DNA of 64,000 nt from Aeromicrobium sp. IC_218 (GTDB lineage: Bacteria; Actinomycetota; Actinomycetes; Propionibacteriales; Nocardioidaceae). A program made the position numbers and the translations under genes. The notes below the pieces were generated by a model, which saw only the letters and a list, made by a program, of their open reading frames with translations, was not told the origin of the DNA and ran no database searches. This document shows positions 16,443-24,668 of this stretch, in pieces. How positions within the stretch are numbered: the stretch's first letter is position 1; every line of letters begins with the position of its first letter. The stretch spans positions 186,001 through 250,000 of the forward strand of contig NZ_SJXM01000001.1 of the NCBI RefSeq assembly GCF_004336805.1, given 5' to 3'.

Positions 16443-16847
16443 ATGCGCAGCGAGACCTTCGACCTGACCACCGGCGGCTCGGCCGTCGTCCGCGACGTCA
16501 CCGACCGATGCGCGGCGTTCGTCCGCGACGAGGCGGACGGGCTGCTCCACGTGTTCGTGCCGCACGCGACGGCGGGCCTGGCCATCATCGAGACCGGGGC
16601 CGGCAGCGACGACGACACGCTGACCGCGCTGGACGACCTGCTGCCGCGCGACAGCCGCTGGATCCACCAGCACGGCACGCCCGGTCACGGCCGCGACCAC
16701 GTCGTCCCCGCGTTCCTGTCCCCGTCGCTCACCGTGCCCGTGCTCGGCGGGCGCCTCGCGCTGGGCACCTGGCAGTCGGTGTGCGTCGTCGACACGAACG
16801 TCGACAACCCCGAGCGGCAGGTGCGGCTCAGCTTCCTGGCCGGCTAG
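16443..16847 (+). CDS. yjbQ: YjbQ / UPF0047 family protein
   Basis: 134 aa from ATG 16443 (GAGG just upstream). Family signatures: [34 protein letters not shown] with the conserved histidines, and the strong [20 protein letters not shown]. The family is a trimeric beta-structured enzyme with reported secondary thiamin-phosphate-synthase activity; its true cellular role is unsettled. Its last 4 bp overlap the end of the convergent F420 ligase gene, leaving no room for a terminator. Confidence 0.9.
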   Translation: MRSETFDLTTGGSAVVRDVTDRCAAFVRDEADGLLHVFVPHATAGLAIIETGAGSDDDTLTALDDLLPRDSRWIHQHGTPGHGRDHVVPAFLSPSLTVPVLGGRLALGTWQSVCVVDTNVDNPERQVRLSFLAG

Positions 16848-17620
16848 CGCCCCTCGCCGTCGCGCTCGGCCCGCCCGTCGGCCAGCCCCTGGGCGTACGC
16901 CTCGTCCGAGCCCAGGCGGAACATGTCGCGCTCGGCGTCGCGGACGAGCGCCGCCGCGCCGGGTCCGTCGTCCTCGGTGACGTGCCGGGCGAGCCCGCGG
17001 ACGACGGCGACCGGGCACTGGCTGGCCTTGCCCATCACCAGCTCCGCCGCACCCGCGACCTGGTCGGCGACGGCGGTCTGGGTGACGTGCAGCTCGCGGC
17101 CGTGGGCGTCGCGGGTGCCGGCGAGGTCGAGCACGGGCACGAGCCCGGCGACCCCGAGCGCGACGTCGGTCTGGCCCACGCGCCACGGACGTCCGAAGGT
17201 GTCGGTGACGACCACCGCGACCCGGACGCCGAGCCGGTCCTGCAGCGCCGCGCGCAGGGCGCGGGCAGACGCGTCGGGGTCGAGCGGCAGGAGCAGCACG
17301 GTGCCCTCGGGGGTGTTGCTGGCGTCCACGCCCGCGGCGGCCATGACGAAGCCCTGCCGGTTCTGCACGATGCGGGTCACCCCGCCGGGGTGCTCGCGCC
17401 GGGCGACGACCCGGACGGTCTCGGCGGTGATTGCGTCCTCGCGGTCGTCGGCCGCGACGACGCGGCCCTCGGCCTTCGAGACCACCTTGCTGGAGACCGC
17501 GACGACGTCGCCGTCGCGCAGCGTCGGGCCGGCCGCCTCGGCCACGAGCGCGGCCAGGTCGTCACCGGGGGAGACCTCGGGGATGCCGCGCAGCGGCCAG
17601 ATCGTCAGGGCGTCGTCCAC
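16844..17620 (-). CDS. fbiB: Coenzyme F420-0:L-glutamate ligase (single-domain FbiB/CofE)
   Basis: 258 aa. Signatures of the CofE fold: [18 protein letters not shown] at the N-terminus, [38 protein letters not shown], and [21 protein letters not shown]. It adds glutamates to F420-0 using GTP. Mycobacterial FbiB is about 450 aa with a C-terminal nitroreductase-like FMN domain; here only the ligase half exists, as in archaeal CofE, so the FMN domain must be elsewhere or absent. F420 users fit the LLM oxidoreductase at 51027. Confidence 0.9.
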   Translation of the reverse strand: MDDALTIWPLRGIPEVSPGDDLAALVAEAAGPTLRDGDVVAVSSKVVSKAEGRVVAADDREDAITAETVRVVARREHPGGVTRIVQNRQGFVMAAAGVDASNTPEGTVLLLPLDPDASARALRAALQDRLGVRVAVVVTDTFGRPWRVGQTDVALGVAGLVPVLDLAGTRDAHGRELHVTQTAVADQVAGAAELVMGKASQCPVAVVRGLARHVTEDDGPGAAALVRDAERDMFRLGSDEAYAQGLADGRAERDGEGR

Positions 17621-17632
17621 GCCCCCAGCATG

Positions 17633-17668
17633 CCGAGGACCCCGTGGCCGGTGCCACGGGGTCCTCGG
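17633..17668. terminator. Hairpin terminator upstream of fbiB
   Basis: CCGAGGACCCCGTGGC (17633-17648) pairs perfectly with 17653-17668 around a 4-nt loop. It ends the leftward two-gene operon at 17687-18506. Confidence 0.85.
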
Positions 17669-17686
17669 TCGAGCGTCGTCGAGCGA

Positions 17687-18229
17687 CTACTTCTCGTTGA
17701 TCTTCAGCTCGCTGGTGAGCGCGTCGTCGAGCGCGCCGTTGCCGGTCTGGCCGTTGGTGCTGGCCGAGGCGGGCGGGACGGTGGCGCCCGTGCCGGTCGG
17801 GGCCGGAGCCGGCGGCGGCACCGGGGCGCCGGCCGAGCGACGCTTCAGCACGACGAAGGCGCCGGCGGCGGCGCCACCGAGCAGGGCGAACAGCGCGACG
17901 GTGCGCTTGCCGCCCTTCTTCTTCGGCGGCTGGCTGATCGAGTCGGGCAGACGCTCGCCGACCGAGTCGGGCAGCTTGGCCACCAGCTCGGGCAGACGGC
18001 GCTGGGCCTCGGCCGCGAGCGCCGCGGCCTGGGCCTTGGCCTTCGGGCCGTGCTCGGAGGCCAGGTCGGTCGCGTGGTCGCGGACGTGCTTGGCCTGCTC
18101 GATCGCGTCGTCGCGCCAGCCCGGCGCGGACTCGACCACGGCGTCCTTCACGTCGACGAGCTGCGTGCGCAGCCCGCTCAGGCTGTCCTCGAGCTTGTCC
18201 TTCGTGGTCTTCTTCCTGAACACACCCAT
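17687..18229 (-). CDS. Unknown single-TM protein with Pro/Ala-rich tail
   Basis: 180 aa, family not recognised. The N-terminal 100 residues are charged and helical, with amphipathic heptad-like stretches (LEDSLSGLRTQLVDVKDAVV; AKAQAAALAAEAQRRLPELV). A basic patch PPKKKGGKR precedes one TM segment (TVALFALLGGAAAGAFVVL, about 109-127). The rest is a Pro/Ala/Thr-rich tail. RBS GAGAGGAA lies upstream of ATG. It is 10 bp behind the DUF7218-like gene and shares its transcript. The coiled, DNA-friendly N-terminus and membrane anchor suggest an envelope-associated stress protein, but function is unknown. Confidence 0.7.
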   Translation of the reverse strand: MGVFRKKTTKDKLEDSLSGLRTQLVDVKDAVVESAPGWRDDAIEQAKHVRDHATDLASEHGPKAKAQAAALAAEAQRRLPELVAKLPDSVGERLPDSISQPPKKKGGKRTVALFALLGGAAAGAFVVLKRRSAGAPVPPPAPAPTGTGATVPPASASTNGQTGNGALDDALTSELKINEK

Positions 18230-18239
18230 GGGGTTCCTC

Positions 18240-18506
18240 TCAGTGGTCGCGCAGTGCCTTGATCAGCTCGGACTTCTTCTTGCTCGAGTAGTTGCCGAGC
18301 CCGAGCTCCTTGGCCCGCTTGCGCAGCTCGTCGACGGTCCAGTCCTCGTAGGAGCCGGACTGTCCGCCCTTGCTGCCGACGGACTCGGTGCCCTGCTTGG
18401 CGGCGGCGTTGGAGATGCGTGCCGCCTTCTCCTTGCTCGCGCCGTCGTCCCGGAGCGACTCATACATCTCCGGGTTCTTCAGGCTGTTCTCGCGGTTGCT
18501 GGGCAT
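18240..18506 (-). CDS. DUF7218-like small protein with Rho-N/SAP-type module
   Basis: 88 aa. The N-terminal half has the actinobacterial pattern NPEMYESLRDDGASKEKAAR followed by ISNAAAK and a KGG-type linker (SVGSKGGQSGSYEDWT). The C-terminal 35 residues form a Rho-N/SAP-like helix-extended-loop-helix (TVDELRKRAKELGLGNYSSK), which usually binds nucleic acid. Similar proteins are abundant in actinobacteria and often near stress genes. It leads an operon with the TM protein at 17687 and sits next to a stress-type SDR. Confidence 0.75.
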   Translation of the reverse strand: MPSNRENSLKNPEMYESLRDDGASKEKAARISNAAAKQGTESVGSKGGQSGSYEDWTVDELRKRAKELGLGNYSSKKKSELIKALRDH

Positions 18507-18569
18507 CGTCGTACCTTCCTACACCTCCGAGCACGGGGTGGCACCCCGAGCACGGCGACTTCTCAGGTT

Positions 18570-19430
18570 CTAGAAGACGGGCTTGCCGCCGGTGACGCCG
18601 AGGACGGTGCCCGACACGTAGCTGGCGTCGCGGTCGGAGGCCAGGAAGACGAACGCCGGGGCCACCTCGGCCGGTTGGCCCGGACGTCCCAGGGGCGTGT
18701 CCTGGCCGAACTTCTCGATCTTCTCCGGCGGCTGCGTCGCCGGCTGGAGCGGCGTCCAGATCGGGCCGGGCGCGACGGCGTTGACGCGGATGCCGCGCGG
18801 GCCGAGCTCGCTGGCCAGGTTGACCGTGATGTTGTTGATCGCGGCCTTGGTGGCGGCGTAGTCGAGCAGGGCCTCGCTGGGGTCGTAAGCCTGGATCGAC
18901 GTGTTGTTGATGATCGAGCCGCCCTCGGGCAGGTGTCGCGACGCCGCGCGGGTCAGCCAGAACAGCGCGTAGAGGTTCGTCTTGAGCGTGCGGTCGAGGC
19001 GCTCGTCGCTCATCTCGTCCAGGCCGCCCTCGCGCGGCATCTGGTAGCCGGCGTTGTTGACCAGGACGTCCAGGCCGCCGAGCGCGGCGATCGTGTCGCG
19101 CACGACGCGGTCGCACTCGTCGCGCTCGCGCAGGTCGACCTCGATCGCCACGGCCTTGCGGCCGGCCGCCTCGACGACGGCGCACGTGGACTCGGCGTCG
19201 TCCTTCTCCTCGGGCAGGTGGGTGATCGCCACGTCGGCGCCCTCGCGGGCGTACGCGATCGCGACCGCGCGGCCGATGCCTGAGTCGCCGCCGGTGATGA
19301 GGGCGCGCTTGCCCTCGAGCTTGCCGGAGCCGACGTAGGAGCGCTCGCCGTGGTCGGGCACGGGGTTCATGTCCTGCGTGCGGCCCGGGGGCTCCTGCTG
19401 CTGTGCGGGGTAGGTCGTCTCGTCGCTCAT
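18570..19430 (-). CDS. SDR-family oxidoreductase (general-stress YhdF/YghA type)
   Basis: 286 aa. After a hydrophilic leader with PDHGERSYVGSGKLEGK, typical of this subgroup, come the cofactor loop TGGDSGIGRA (about residues 47-56), NNAGYQ, the catalytic Ser near NNTSIQAYDP, YxxxK in DYAATKAAI, and PGPIWTPLQP. This long-leader SDR class is often annotated as general stress protein 39 or glucose 1-dehydrogenase; the true substrate is unknown. It stands among stress-type genes (DUF7218, LigD/Ku). Confidence 0.9.
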   Translation of the reverse strand: MSDETTYPAQQQEPPGRTQDMNPVPDHGERSYVGSGKLEGKRALITGGDSGIGRAVAIAYAREGADVAITHLPEEKDDAESTCAVVEAAGRKAVAIEVDLRERDECDRVVRDTIAALGGLDVLVNNAGYQMPREGGLDEMSDERLDRTLKTNLYALFWLTRAASRHLPEGGSIINNTSIQAYDPSEALLDYAATKAAINNITVNLASELGPRGIRVNAVAPGPIWTPLQPATQPPEKIEKFGQDTPLGRPGQPAEVAPAFVFLASDRDASYVSGTVLGVTGGKPVF

Positions 19431-19467
19431 GCCCGGGAGGTTCCCCCTGACGGCGGGGGCGAAACAC

Positions 19468-21870
19468 CTACTCGGGGCGGACGTCCTCGGGCGTCTTGTC
19501 CGGGCGCAGGCCCCGCCAGGCGGGATGCCGCAGGCTGCCGTCGGCCGTCCACTCGGTGAAGGTCACCTCGCCGACGAGCCGGGGCGTGACCCAGTGGGCG
19601 TCCTTGGCGGCGTCGCGCGGGACGTCCACGAAGGGGGACGTCTTGCGCTCGAGCCGGTTCAGCCGGCGCAGCAGGTCCTCCAGCACCTGCTCGCTGAACC
19701 CGGTGCCGACCCGGCCCGCGTAGTGCAGGCCGTCCTCACCTGGGATGCCCAGCAGCAGCGAGCCGATCGTGCCGCTGCGCGCCCCGTTGCCCGGCCGCCA
19801 TCCGCCGACCACCACCTCCTGCATCCGCTGGTGCTTGAGCTTGAGCCAGGCGTCGGAACGCCTGCCGGGGCGGTAGCGGCTGTCGGCGACCTTGGCCACG
19901 ACGCCCTCGAGGCCGAGCCGGTGGGACTCCTCGACCGCCTGCTCCAGGTCGCCGGCGAACGCCTCTGGCACCTGGACGACGTCGCCGTCGGGCACGAGCT
20001 CGCGCAGGAGCTCGCGCCGGGCGGTGTACGGCTGGTCGGTCACGTCCTGCCCGTCCGCCCGCAGGACGTCGAAGACCTCGTACCGCAGGTCGACCCCGCC
20101 CGAGCCGGCGTTCTGCAGCAGCCCGAACCGGGGGACGCCCTTCTCGTCCAGCGCGACGACCTCGCCGTCCAGCACGGTGGCGGGCAGGTCGAGGGCGGCC
20201 AGCGCGTCGGCGACGACCGGGTAGTTGCCGGTGTAGTCCTTGCCGTTGCGGCTGGTGAGGCGCACGGCGTCCCCGTCGACCGAGGCCACGATGCGGTAGC
20301 CGTCCCACTTCATCTCGAAGGCCCACTCGTGGTCGTCGTCGACGGCGCCGGGCTTGGCCAGCGTCGCCAGCATGGGCGCGACCGTGGGCGGCGGGGTGCC
20401 GCGACGTCCGGCGCGGGCCCCGCCCTTCGGCGCGTCGGCGTGCGACGGGCGTCCGGACCTCCGGCGAACGGACTCCGGCTGGTCCTTCATGAGGTGGATG
20501 AGCCACTGGTCCTTCTTGCCCGAGCGGCCGGTGCGGATGAGCGCGTAGCGCCGCGTGCCGCCGATGCCGCCCGGCTTGGTGCCGGTCAGGACGGCGATGA
20601 CCTCGTCGTCGCGCCACTTCTCCAGCTCGTAGGTGCCGGTGTCCCAGATGGTCACCTCGCCGCCGCCGTACTCGGCGGCCGGGATGGAGCCCTCGAACGT
20701 CCCGTACTCCATCGGGTGGTCCTCGGTCTGCACCGCGAGGTGGTTCTGCTTCACGTCCGTCGGGACGCCCTTGGGCAGCGCCCACGAGACGAGCACGCCG
20801 TCGTGCTCGAGCCGGAAGTCCCAGTGCAGGCGGCTCGCGTGGTGCTCCTGGACGACGAAGGACAGCTCGCCGGTGGCCGAGCCGGGCATCGCCTCGCCCT
20901 CGCCGGGCACCGGCTCGGGGGTGCGGGCGGCGTCCCGCTTGGAGCGGTAGACGTCGAGCTTGTCCGACCCCGACGGTGCCGCCTCGCCGTAGATGCCGGC
21001 CATCGGGTCGTCGCGCTCGCGCATGCGCTCGAGCACCTCGTCGAACGTCAGGTGGCGCAGCTCGGGGTCGTCGAGCTCGTCCCACGCCCGCGGCACCGCG
21101 ACGGTGGGGTGCAGGCGTCCGCGCAGGGAGTACGGCGCGATCGTCGTCTTCGCCGCGTTGTTCTGGCTCCAGTCGACCAGCACCTTGCCGCCGCGCAGCG
21201 ACTTCTTCATCGAGCTGACCACGAGGTCGGGCAGCTCGGACTCCAGCGCGAGCGCCATCTGGTGGGCGAACTCGCGGACGTAGTCCGAGTCGTGCTCGCC
21301 GTCCAGGCCGGCGTAGAGGTGGATGCCCTTGCTGCCGCTGGTGACCGGGAAGGCGTCCAGCCCGACGTCGGACAGGATCGCCCGCGCGTGCTTGGCCACC
21401 TCGACGCACTCGGGCAGCCCGGCGCCCGGACCCGGGTCGAGGTCGACCACGAGCCGGTCGGGGTTCAGCGCCACGCCCTGCGCGTCGACCCGCCACTGCG
21501 GGACGTGGATCTCGAGCGCGGCGACCTGCGCCGTCCAGGCCAGGTCGGCCTCGCTGGCGAGCACCGGGTACTCGCTCACGCGCTTCTTGTGCTCGATGGT
21601 CACGCGGCGGATCCAGTCCGGTGCGGAGTCGGGCAGGTTCTTCTCGAAGAACACCTCGCCGGGCGCGTCGTCGGTGCCCACGCCGTTGACCCACCGCTTG
21701 CGCGTCGCGACCCGGTCGGCCACGTGCGGCAGCAGGTACGGGGCGATCTCGACGTAGTAGGCGATGACGTCCGCCTTGGTGGTGCCGGTCGCGGGGTACA
21801 GCACCTTGTCGGGGTTCGTCAGGCGCAGGTGGCGGCCCGCGATGCTGACGGTCTGCTTCGTCTCGGCCAC
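19468..21870 (-). CDS. ligD: Multifunctional non-homologous end-joining DNA ligase LigD
   Basis: 800 aa from GTG 21870; upstream in-frame codons enter the divergent ku promoter. Domain order is POL-PE-LIG as in mycobacteria. The primase-type polymerase (about 10-290) starts RHLRLTNPDKVLYP and has catalytic VVDLDPGPG. The 3'-phosphoesterase (about 325-440) has LSFVVQEHHASRLHWDFRLE with the conserved His and Arg. The ATP-dependent ligase (about 490-790) has nucleotidyl-lysine EMKWDGYR (Lys near 521), TVLDGEVVALD, and a C-terminal OB fold. It repairs double-strand breaks together with Ku, encoded divergently 85 bp away. Overlapping open frames on the other strand are compositional shadows. Confidence 0.96.
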   Translation of the reverse strand: MAETKQTVSIAGRHLRLTNPDKVLYPATGTTKADVIAYYVEIAPYLLPHVADRVATRKRWVNGVGTDDAPGEVFFEKNLPDSAPDWIRRVTIEHKKRVSEYPVLASEADLAWTAQVAALEIHVPQWRVDAQGVALNPDRLVVDLDPGPGAGLPECVEVAKHARAILSDVGLDAFPVTSGSKGIHLYAGLDGEHDSDYVREFAHQMALALESELPDLVVSSMKKSLRGGKVLVDWSQNNAAKTTIAPYSLRGRLHPTVAVPRAWDELDDPELRHLTFDEVLERMRERDDPMAGIYGEAAPSGSDKLDVYRSKRDAARTPEPVPGEGEAMPGSATGELSFVVQEHHASRLHWDFRLEHDGVLVSWALPKGVPTDVKQNHLAVQTEDHPMEYGTFEGSIPAAEYGGGEVTIWDTGTYELEKWRDDEVIAVLTGTKPGGIGGTRRYALIRTGRSGKKDQWLIHLMKDQPESVRRRSGRPSHADAPKGGARAGRRGTPPPTVAPMLATLAKPGAVDDDHEWAFEMKWDGYRIVASVDGDAVRLTSRNGKDYTGNYPVVADALAALDLPATVLDGEVVALDEKGVPRFGLLQNAGSGGVDLRYEVFDVLRADGQDVTDQPYTARRELLRELVPDGDVVQVPEAFAGDLEQAVEESHRLGLEGVVAKVADSRYRPGRRSDAWLKLKHQRMQEVVVGGWRPGNGARSGTIGSLLLGIPGEDGLHYAGRVGTGFSEQVLEDLLRRLNRLERKTSPFVDVPRDAAKDAHWVTPRLVGEVTFTEWTADGSLRHPAWRGLRPDKTPEDVRPE

Positions 21871-21873
21871 GGG

Positions 21874-21932
21874 CCGAGTGTGACGCGCCGGCCCTCGAGT
21901 CGCCACTGCATGCCCGGACACGCCACACTCGG
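21874..21932. promoter_or_regulatory. Mirror-placed 9-bp sites in the ligD/ku divergent promoter
   Basis: CCGAGTGTG (21874-21882) and its exact complement CACACTCGG (21924-21932) are 41 bp apart. Each lies close to one of the two start codons (3 bp before ligD, 23 bp before ku). One protein could bind both ends, or each could be one promoter's site. No known NHEJ regulator can be assigned. Confidence 0.5.
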
Positions 21933-21955
21933 TGCAAGCCGAGGGAAGGATGGCC

Positions 21956-22978
21956 ATGCGGTCGATCTGGAAGGGCGCGATCAGCTTCGGGCTCGTCAAC
22001 GTCCCCGTGCGCGTCTACAGCGCCACGCAGAGCCACGACGTCTCGCTGCACCAGGTGCACTCCGCCGACGGCGGGCGCATCCGGTACCAGCGCCGCTGCG
22101 AGATCTGCGGCAAGGTCGTGAAGTTCGAGGACATCGACAAGGCCTACGACGACGGCAACCGCACCGTCGTCCTCACCGACGAGGACTTCGCCAGCCTGCC
22201 CGCCGAGCAGAGCCGCGAGATCGACGTCGTCGAGTTCGTCCCCGACGACCAGATCGACCCGCTGCACTACGACAAGGCGTACTACCTGGAGCCGGACGAG
22301 AAGGCGCTCAAGGCGTACTCGCTGCTGCGCCAGGCGCTGGAGGAGACCGACCGCACCGCGATCGTCACGTTCGCGCTGCGCCAGAAGACCCGGCTGGCCG
22401 CGCTGCGGGTGCGCGGCGACGTGCTCGTGCTGCAGACGCTGCTGTGGCAGGACGAGGTGCGCGAGGCCGAGTTCGACGTGCTGCAGGGCTCGCCCAAGGT
22501 GAGCCCCAAGGAGCGTGACATGGCCGCCCAGCTCGTGGAGTCGATGGCCGCCGACTTCGACCCGGGCGAGTTCGAGGACGACTACCAGGTGCAGCTGCGC
22601 CAGCTCGTCGACGCCAAGCTCGAGCAGGGCGACAGCCTCGACACCGACGCCACCTTCGGCGAGCAGCCCGAGGAGTCCGGCGGCGCCGACGTCGTCGACC
22701 TCATGGAGGCGCTCAAGCGCAGCGTCGACCGACGGTCGGCGGCCAAGCGCGGCGGCTCCTCGTCGTCCTCGGACGAGGACGACGAGAAGCCGGCGCGGAA
22801 GACGTCGACCCGCAAGACCGCGGCCACGAAGTCCGCGAGCGCGGAGAAGAAGGCACCGGCCAAGAAGACCGCGGCGAAGAAGACCGCCGCGAAGAAGGCA
22901 CCGGCCAAGAAGACGGCCGCCAAGAAGACCGCCGCCAAGAAGACGTCCAGCACGCGCCGGACGGCGAAGGGCGCCTAG
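21956..22978 (+). CDS. ku: Ku DNA end-binding protein
   Basis: 340 aa from ATG 21956; the ATG 6 bp upstream leaves almost no spacing to GAGGGAAGG. The Ku core (1-260) begins MRSIWKGAISFGLVNVPVRV and contains RRCEICGKVV and LHYDKAYYLEPDEKALKAY. Residues after about 260 form an Asp/Ser-rich stretch and then a Lys/Ala tail with repeated PAKKTAAKK units, resembling the basic C-terminal extensions of actinobacterial Ku that contact DNA. It encircles broken ends and recruits LigD, encoded divergently. Its TAG stop abuts the stop of the convergent 65-aa gene with no space. Confidence 0.96.
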   Translation: MRSIWKGAISFGLVNVPVRVYSATQSHDVSLHQVHSADGGRIRYQRRCEICGKVVKFEDIDKAYDDGNRTVVLTDEDFASLPAEQSREIDVVEFVPDDQIDPLHYDKAYYLEPDEKALKAYSLLRQALEETDRTAIVTFALRQKTRLAALRVRGDVLVLQTLLWQDEVREAEFDVLQGSPKVSPKERDMAAQLVESMAADFDPGEFEDDYQVQLRQLVDAKLEQGDSLDTDATFGEQPEESGGADVVDLMEALKRSVDRRSAAKRGGSSSSSDEDDEKPARKTSTRKTAATKSASAEKKAPAKKTAAKKTAAKKAPAKKTAAKKTAAKKTSSTRRTAKGA

Positions 22979-23176
22979 CTACTCGGCGACGACCCAGGAC
23001 GCGACGTTCGTCCAGCTCGAGCCGTCCTGGCGCTCGAGGTGGTGCGGACGCGTGCCGCGGCTGGGTCCGCCTTCCAGCACCCACCCGGTGAACCACTGGT
23101 CAGCCTGCTCGTCGCGGGCGTGCTCGGTGGTGGCCTCCACGGCCTGCTTGTCGTCGATGATCCGGTACTGGGGCAC
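22979..23176 (-). CDS. Small unknown protein
   Basis: 65 aa from GTG 23176, family not recognised. It has a balanced, soluble composition: a beta-like start PQYRIIDDKQAVEATTEHA, then QWFTGWVLEG, and SSWTNVASWVV at the end. Three tryptophans and sensible codon use favour a real gene. Its stop directly touches the stop codon of ku (0-bp gap). No neighbour on its strand, so it may be monocistronic. Confidence 0.6.
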   Translation of the reverse strand: MPQYRIIDDKQAVEATTEHARDEQADQWFTGWVLEGGPSRGTRPHHLERQDGSSWTNVASWVVAE

Positions 23177-23310
23177 CCGCGGATCATGCTCCTCAGGTCC
23201 CCCTCCCGCAAGCCCATCCGCTTCGTGTTGCCCGGGTCTTTGCCCCGTGCGACGGTGGCGAGGAGGGCCCGTTCCGTGGCCCCGAGGACCGTGCTGGGGG
23301 GCATCCGACG

Positions 23311-24051
23311 ATGGTCGACGACACCGAGATCCGCGAGCTTCTGCACCAGGCGCGCACCGCGTCCGACCTCGGGCGGCGCCGCCGCGCCGAGAACGAGGTG
23401 GTCGAGCGTCATCTCGGCCTGGCCCGCTCGCTGGCCGCCCGCTACGCGAACCGCGGCCAGGACATCGAGGACCTGCGCCAGGTGGCCCAGCTCGGGCTGG
23501 TGAAGGCGGTCCGGCGATTCGACCCCGAGCGCGGCGACTTCGTCGGCTACGCCGTCCCGACCATCCTCGGCGAGATCAAGCGTTACTTCCGCGACGAGGG
23601 CTGGACGATCCGCCCGCCGCGACGCATCCAGGAGATGCTGCCCGACATCGTCGAGGCCACCGCCCGCTTCCAGCAGCAGGACGCGCACGAGCCCACCACC
23701 GCCGAGATCGCGGCCGACCTCGGCGTGCCCGAGGCCGAGGTGCGCGAGGCGCTCACCGCCCGGTCGGGCTTCGCGCCGGTCTCGCTCGACGAGCGCGACA
23801 GCGACCCGGTCGACTCCACGCACGAGGCCTACGAGATGATCGAGTCCCTCGTCACGCTGTCGCCGGCCTGCCGCGACCTGTCGCCGCGCGACCGCAAGCT
23901 GCTGTGGCTGCGCTTCTTCTGCGAGATGAGCCAGCAGCAGATCGCCGACGAGCTCGGGGTGTCGCAGATGCAGGTCTCGCGCCTGCTGCGCCGCCTGCTC
24001 GACGACCTGCGGACCGCCGTCACCGTCCCGAACGCGCCGAAGGCGGCGTGA
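23311..24051 (+). CDS. Sigma-70 family sigma factor, SigB/SigF/SigG type
   Basis: 246 aa. Region 2 (about 25-95) includes VERHLGLARSLAARYANRGQ, DIEDLRQVAQLGLVKAVRRF and DPERGDFVGYAVPTILGEIKRYFRD. Region 3 includes EPTTAEIAADLGVPEAEVRE. Region 4 is DRKLLWLRFFCEMSQQQIAD with the HTH LGVSQMQVSRLLRRLL. This is the stress/sporulation sigma class controlled by anti-sigma and anti-anti-sigma partners, whose usual phosphatases are SpoIIE-type; two are encoded at 10735 and 56209. No anti-sigma gene is beside it. Its 3' end overlaps the convergent lrp gene by 32 bp. Confidence 0.93.
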   Translation: MVDDTEIRELLHQARTASDLGRRRRAENEVVERHLGLARSLAARYANRGQDIEDLRQVAQLGLVKAVRRFDPERGDFVGYAVPTILGEIKRYFRDEGWTIRPPRRIQEMLPDIVEATARFQQQDAHEPTTAEIAADLGVPEAEVREALTARSGFAPVSLDERDSDPVDSTHEAYEMIESLVTLSPACRDLSPRDRKLLWLRFFCEMSQQQIADELGVSQMQVSRLLRRLLDDLRTAVTVPNAPKAA

Positions 24052-24565
24052 CCGGGTCCGTCCCGGCGGCCCCGCCGCGGACGTGCTCGAAGATCAGGTG
24101 GGTCTCGGTGCTCGCCACCACCGGACGTCCGCTCACGTCCTCGACCAGCACCTTGCGCAGCGCCTCGGTGTCCGACGTCGCGACGTGCATGAGGAAGTCG
24201 TACGACCCGGAGACGAAGTAGACGTTCAGCACCTCGGGCAGCTGGGCGACGCTGCGGGCGAAGGTCTGCAGCGCGCCGCGCGCGTCGGGCCGCAGCCGGA
24301 CGGCGATCATCGCCTGCACCGGACGGCCGAGCCAGGCCGGGTCGACCTCGGCGTGCACCCCGCGGATCGCCCCGATCTCGCGCAGCCGACGCACCCGGTT
24401 CAGGCAGGTCGACGGTGCGATGCCGGCCTGCTCGGCGAGCAGGTTGTTGGGCGTGCGTCCGTCGGCCTGCAGCAGCGACAGCAGGTGCAGGTCGACCTCG
24501 TCCAGGCGGGGGCGAACATCGTTCGGCGGCAGGGGCACGGTCGCTCGTCTCGGTCGAAGCATCAT
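24020..24565 (-). CDS. Lrp/AsnC-family regulator
   Basis: 181 aa from ATG 24565 (a second ATG follows at once; neither has a clear RBS). The asnC-type HTH covers about 20-65 (LDEVDLHLLSLLQADGRTPN, then AGIAPSTCLNRVRRLREIGAI), followed by the RAM ligand/oligomerisation domain (VQAMIAVRLRPDARGALQTF, then YFVSGSYDFLMHVATSD). It is divergent from a D-amino-acid dehydrogenase with a palindrome between them, so it likely activates or represses dadA in response to an amino acid, as Lrp-type regulators do elsewhere. Its last 32 bp overlap the sigma factor gene. Confidence 0.92.
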   Translation of the reverse strand: MMLRPRRATVPLPPNDVRPRLDEVDLHLLSLLQADGRTPNNLLAEQAGIAPSTCLNRVRRLREIGAIRGVHAEVDPAWLGRPVQAMIAVRLRPDARGALQTFARSVAQLPEVLNVYFVSGSYDFLMHVATSDTEALRKVLVEDVSGRPVVASTETHLIFEHVRGGAAGTDPVTPPSARSGR

Positions 24566-24590
24566 CACTGGTCGGCCTGATCGGTGAAGA

Positions 24591-24613
24591 TCATGCGGTC
24601 GTAACCCGCATGA
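24591..24613. promoter_or_regulatory. Palindromic operator between lrp and dadA
   Basis: TCATGCGG (24591-24598) and its complement CCGCATGA (24606-24613) are separated by 7 bp, total 23 bp. It lies 26 bp from the Lrp start and 55 bp from the dadA start, suited to control of both. Confidence 0.65.
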
Positions 24614-24668
24614 CACGTCCGAGTATTCATCCTGGGACCTCTGGAGTCACGCGTCACGGAGGAGCGTC

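Noticed and set aside
19429-22518. Open frame of over 1000 codons antisense to ligD
   Set aside because: It is Arg/Gly/Val/His-biased and covers a fully convincing LigD on the other strand; very high GC removes stop codons in shadow frames.
22840-22960. Repetitive AAGAAGACC-type DNA
   Set aside because: This encodes the Lys/Ala tail of Ku, not a mobile or CRISPR repeat.
23220-23250. SigB/F-type promoter before the sigma factor gene
   Set aside because: GTGTTG and GGGTCT are present but with the wrong spacing.
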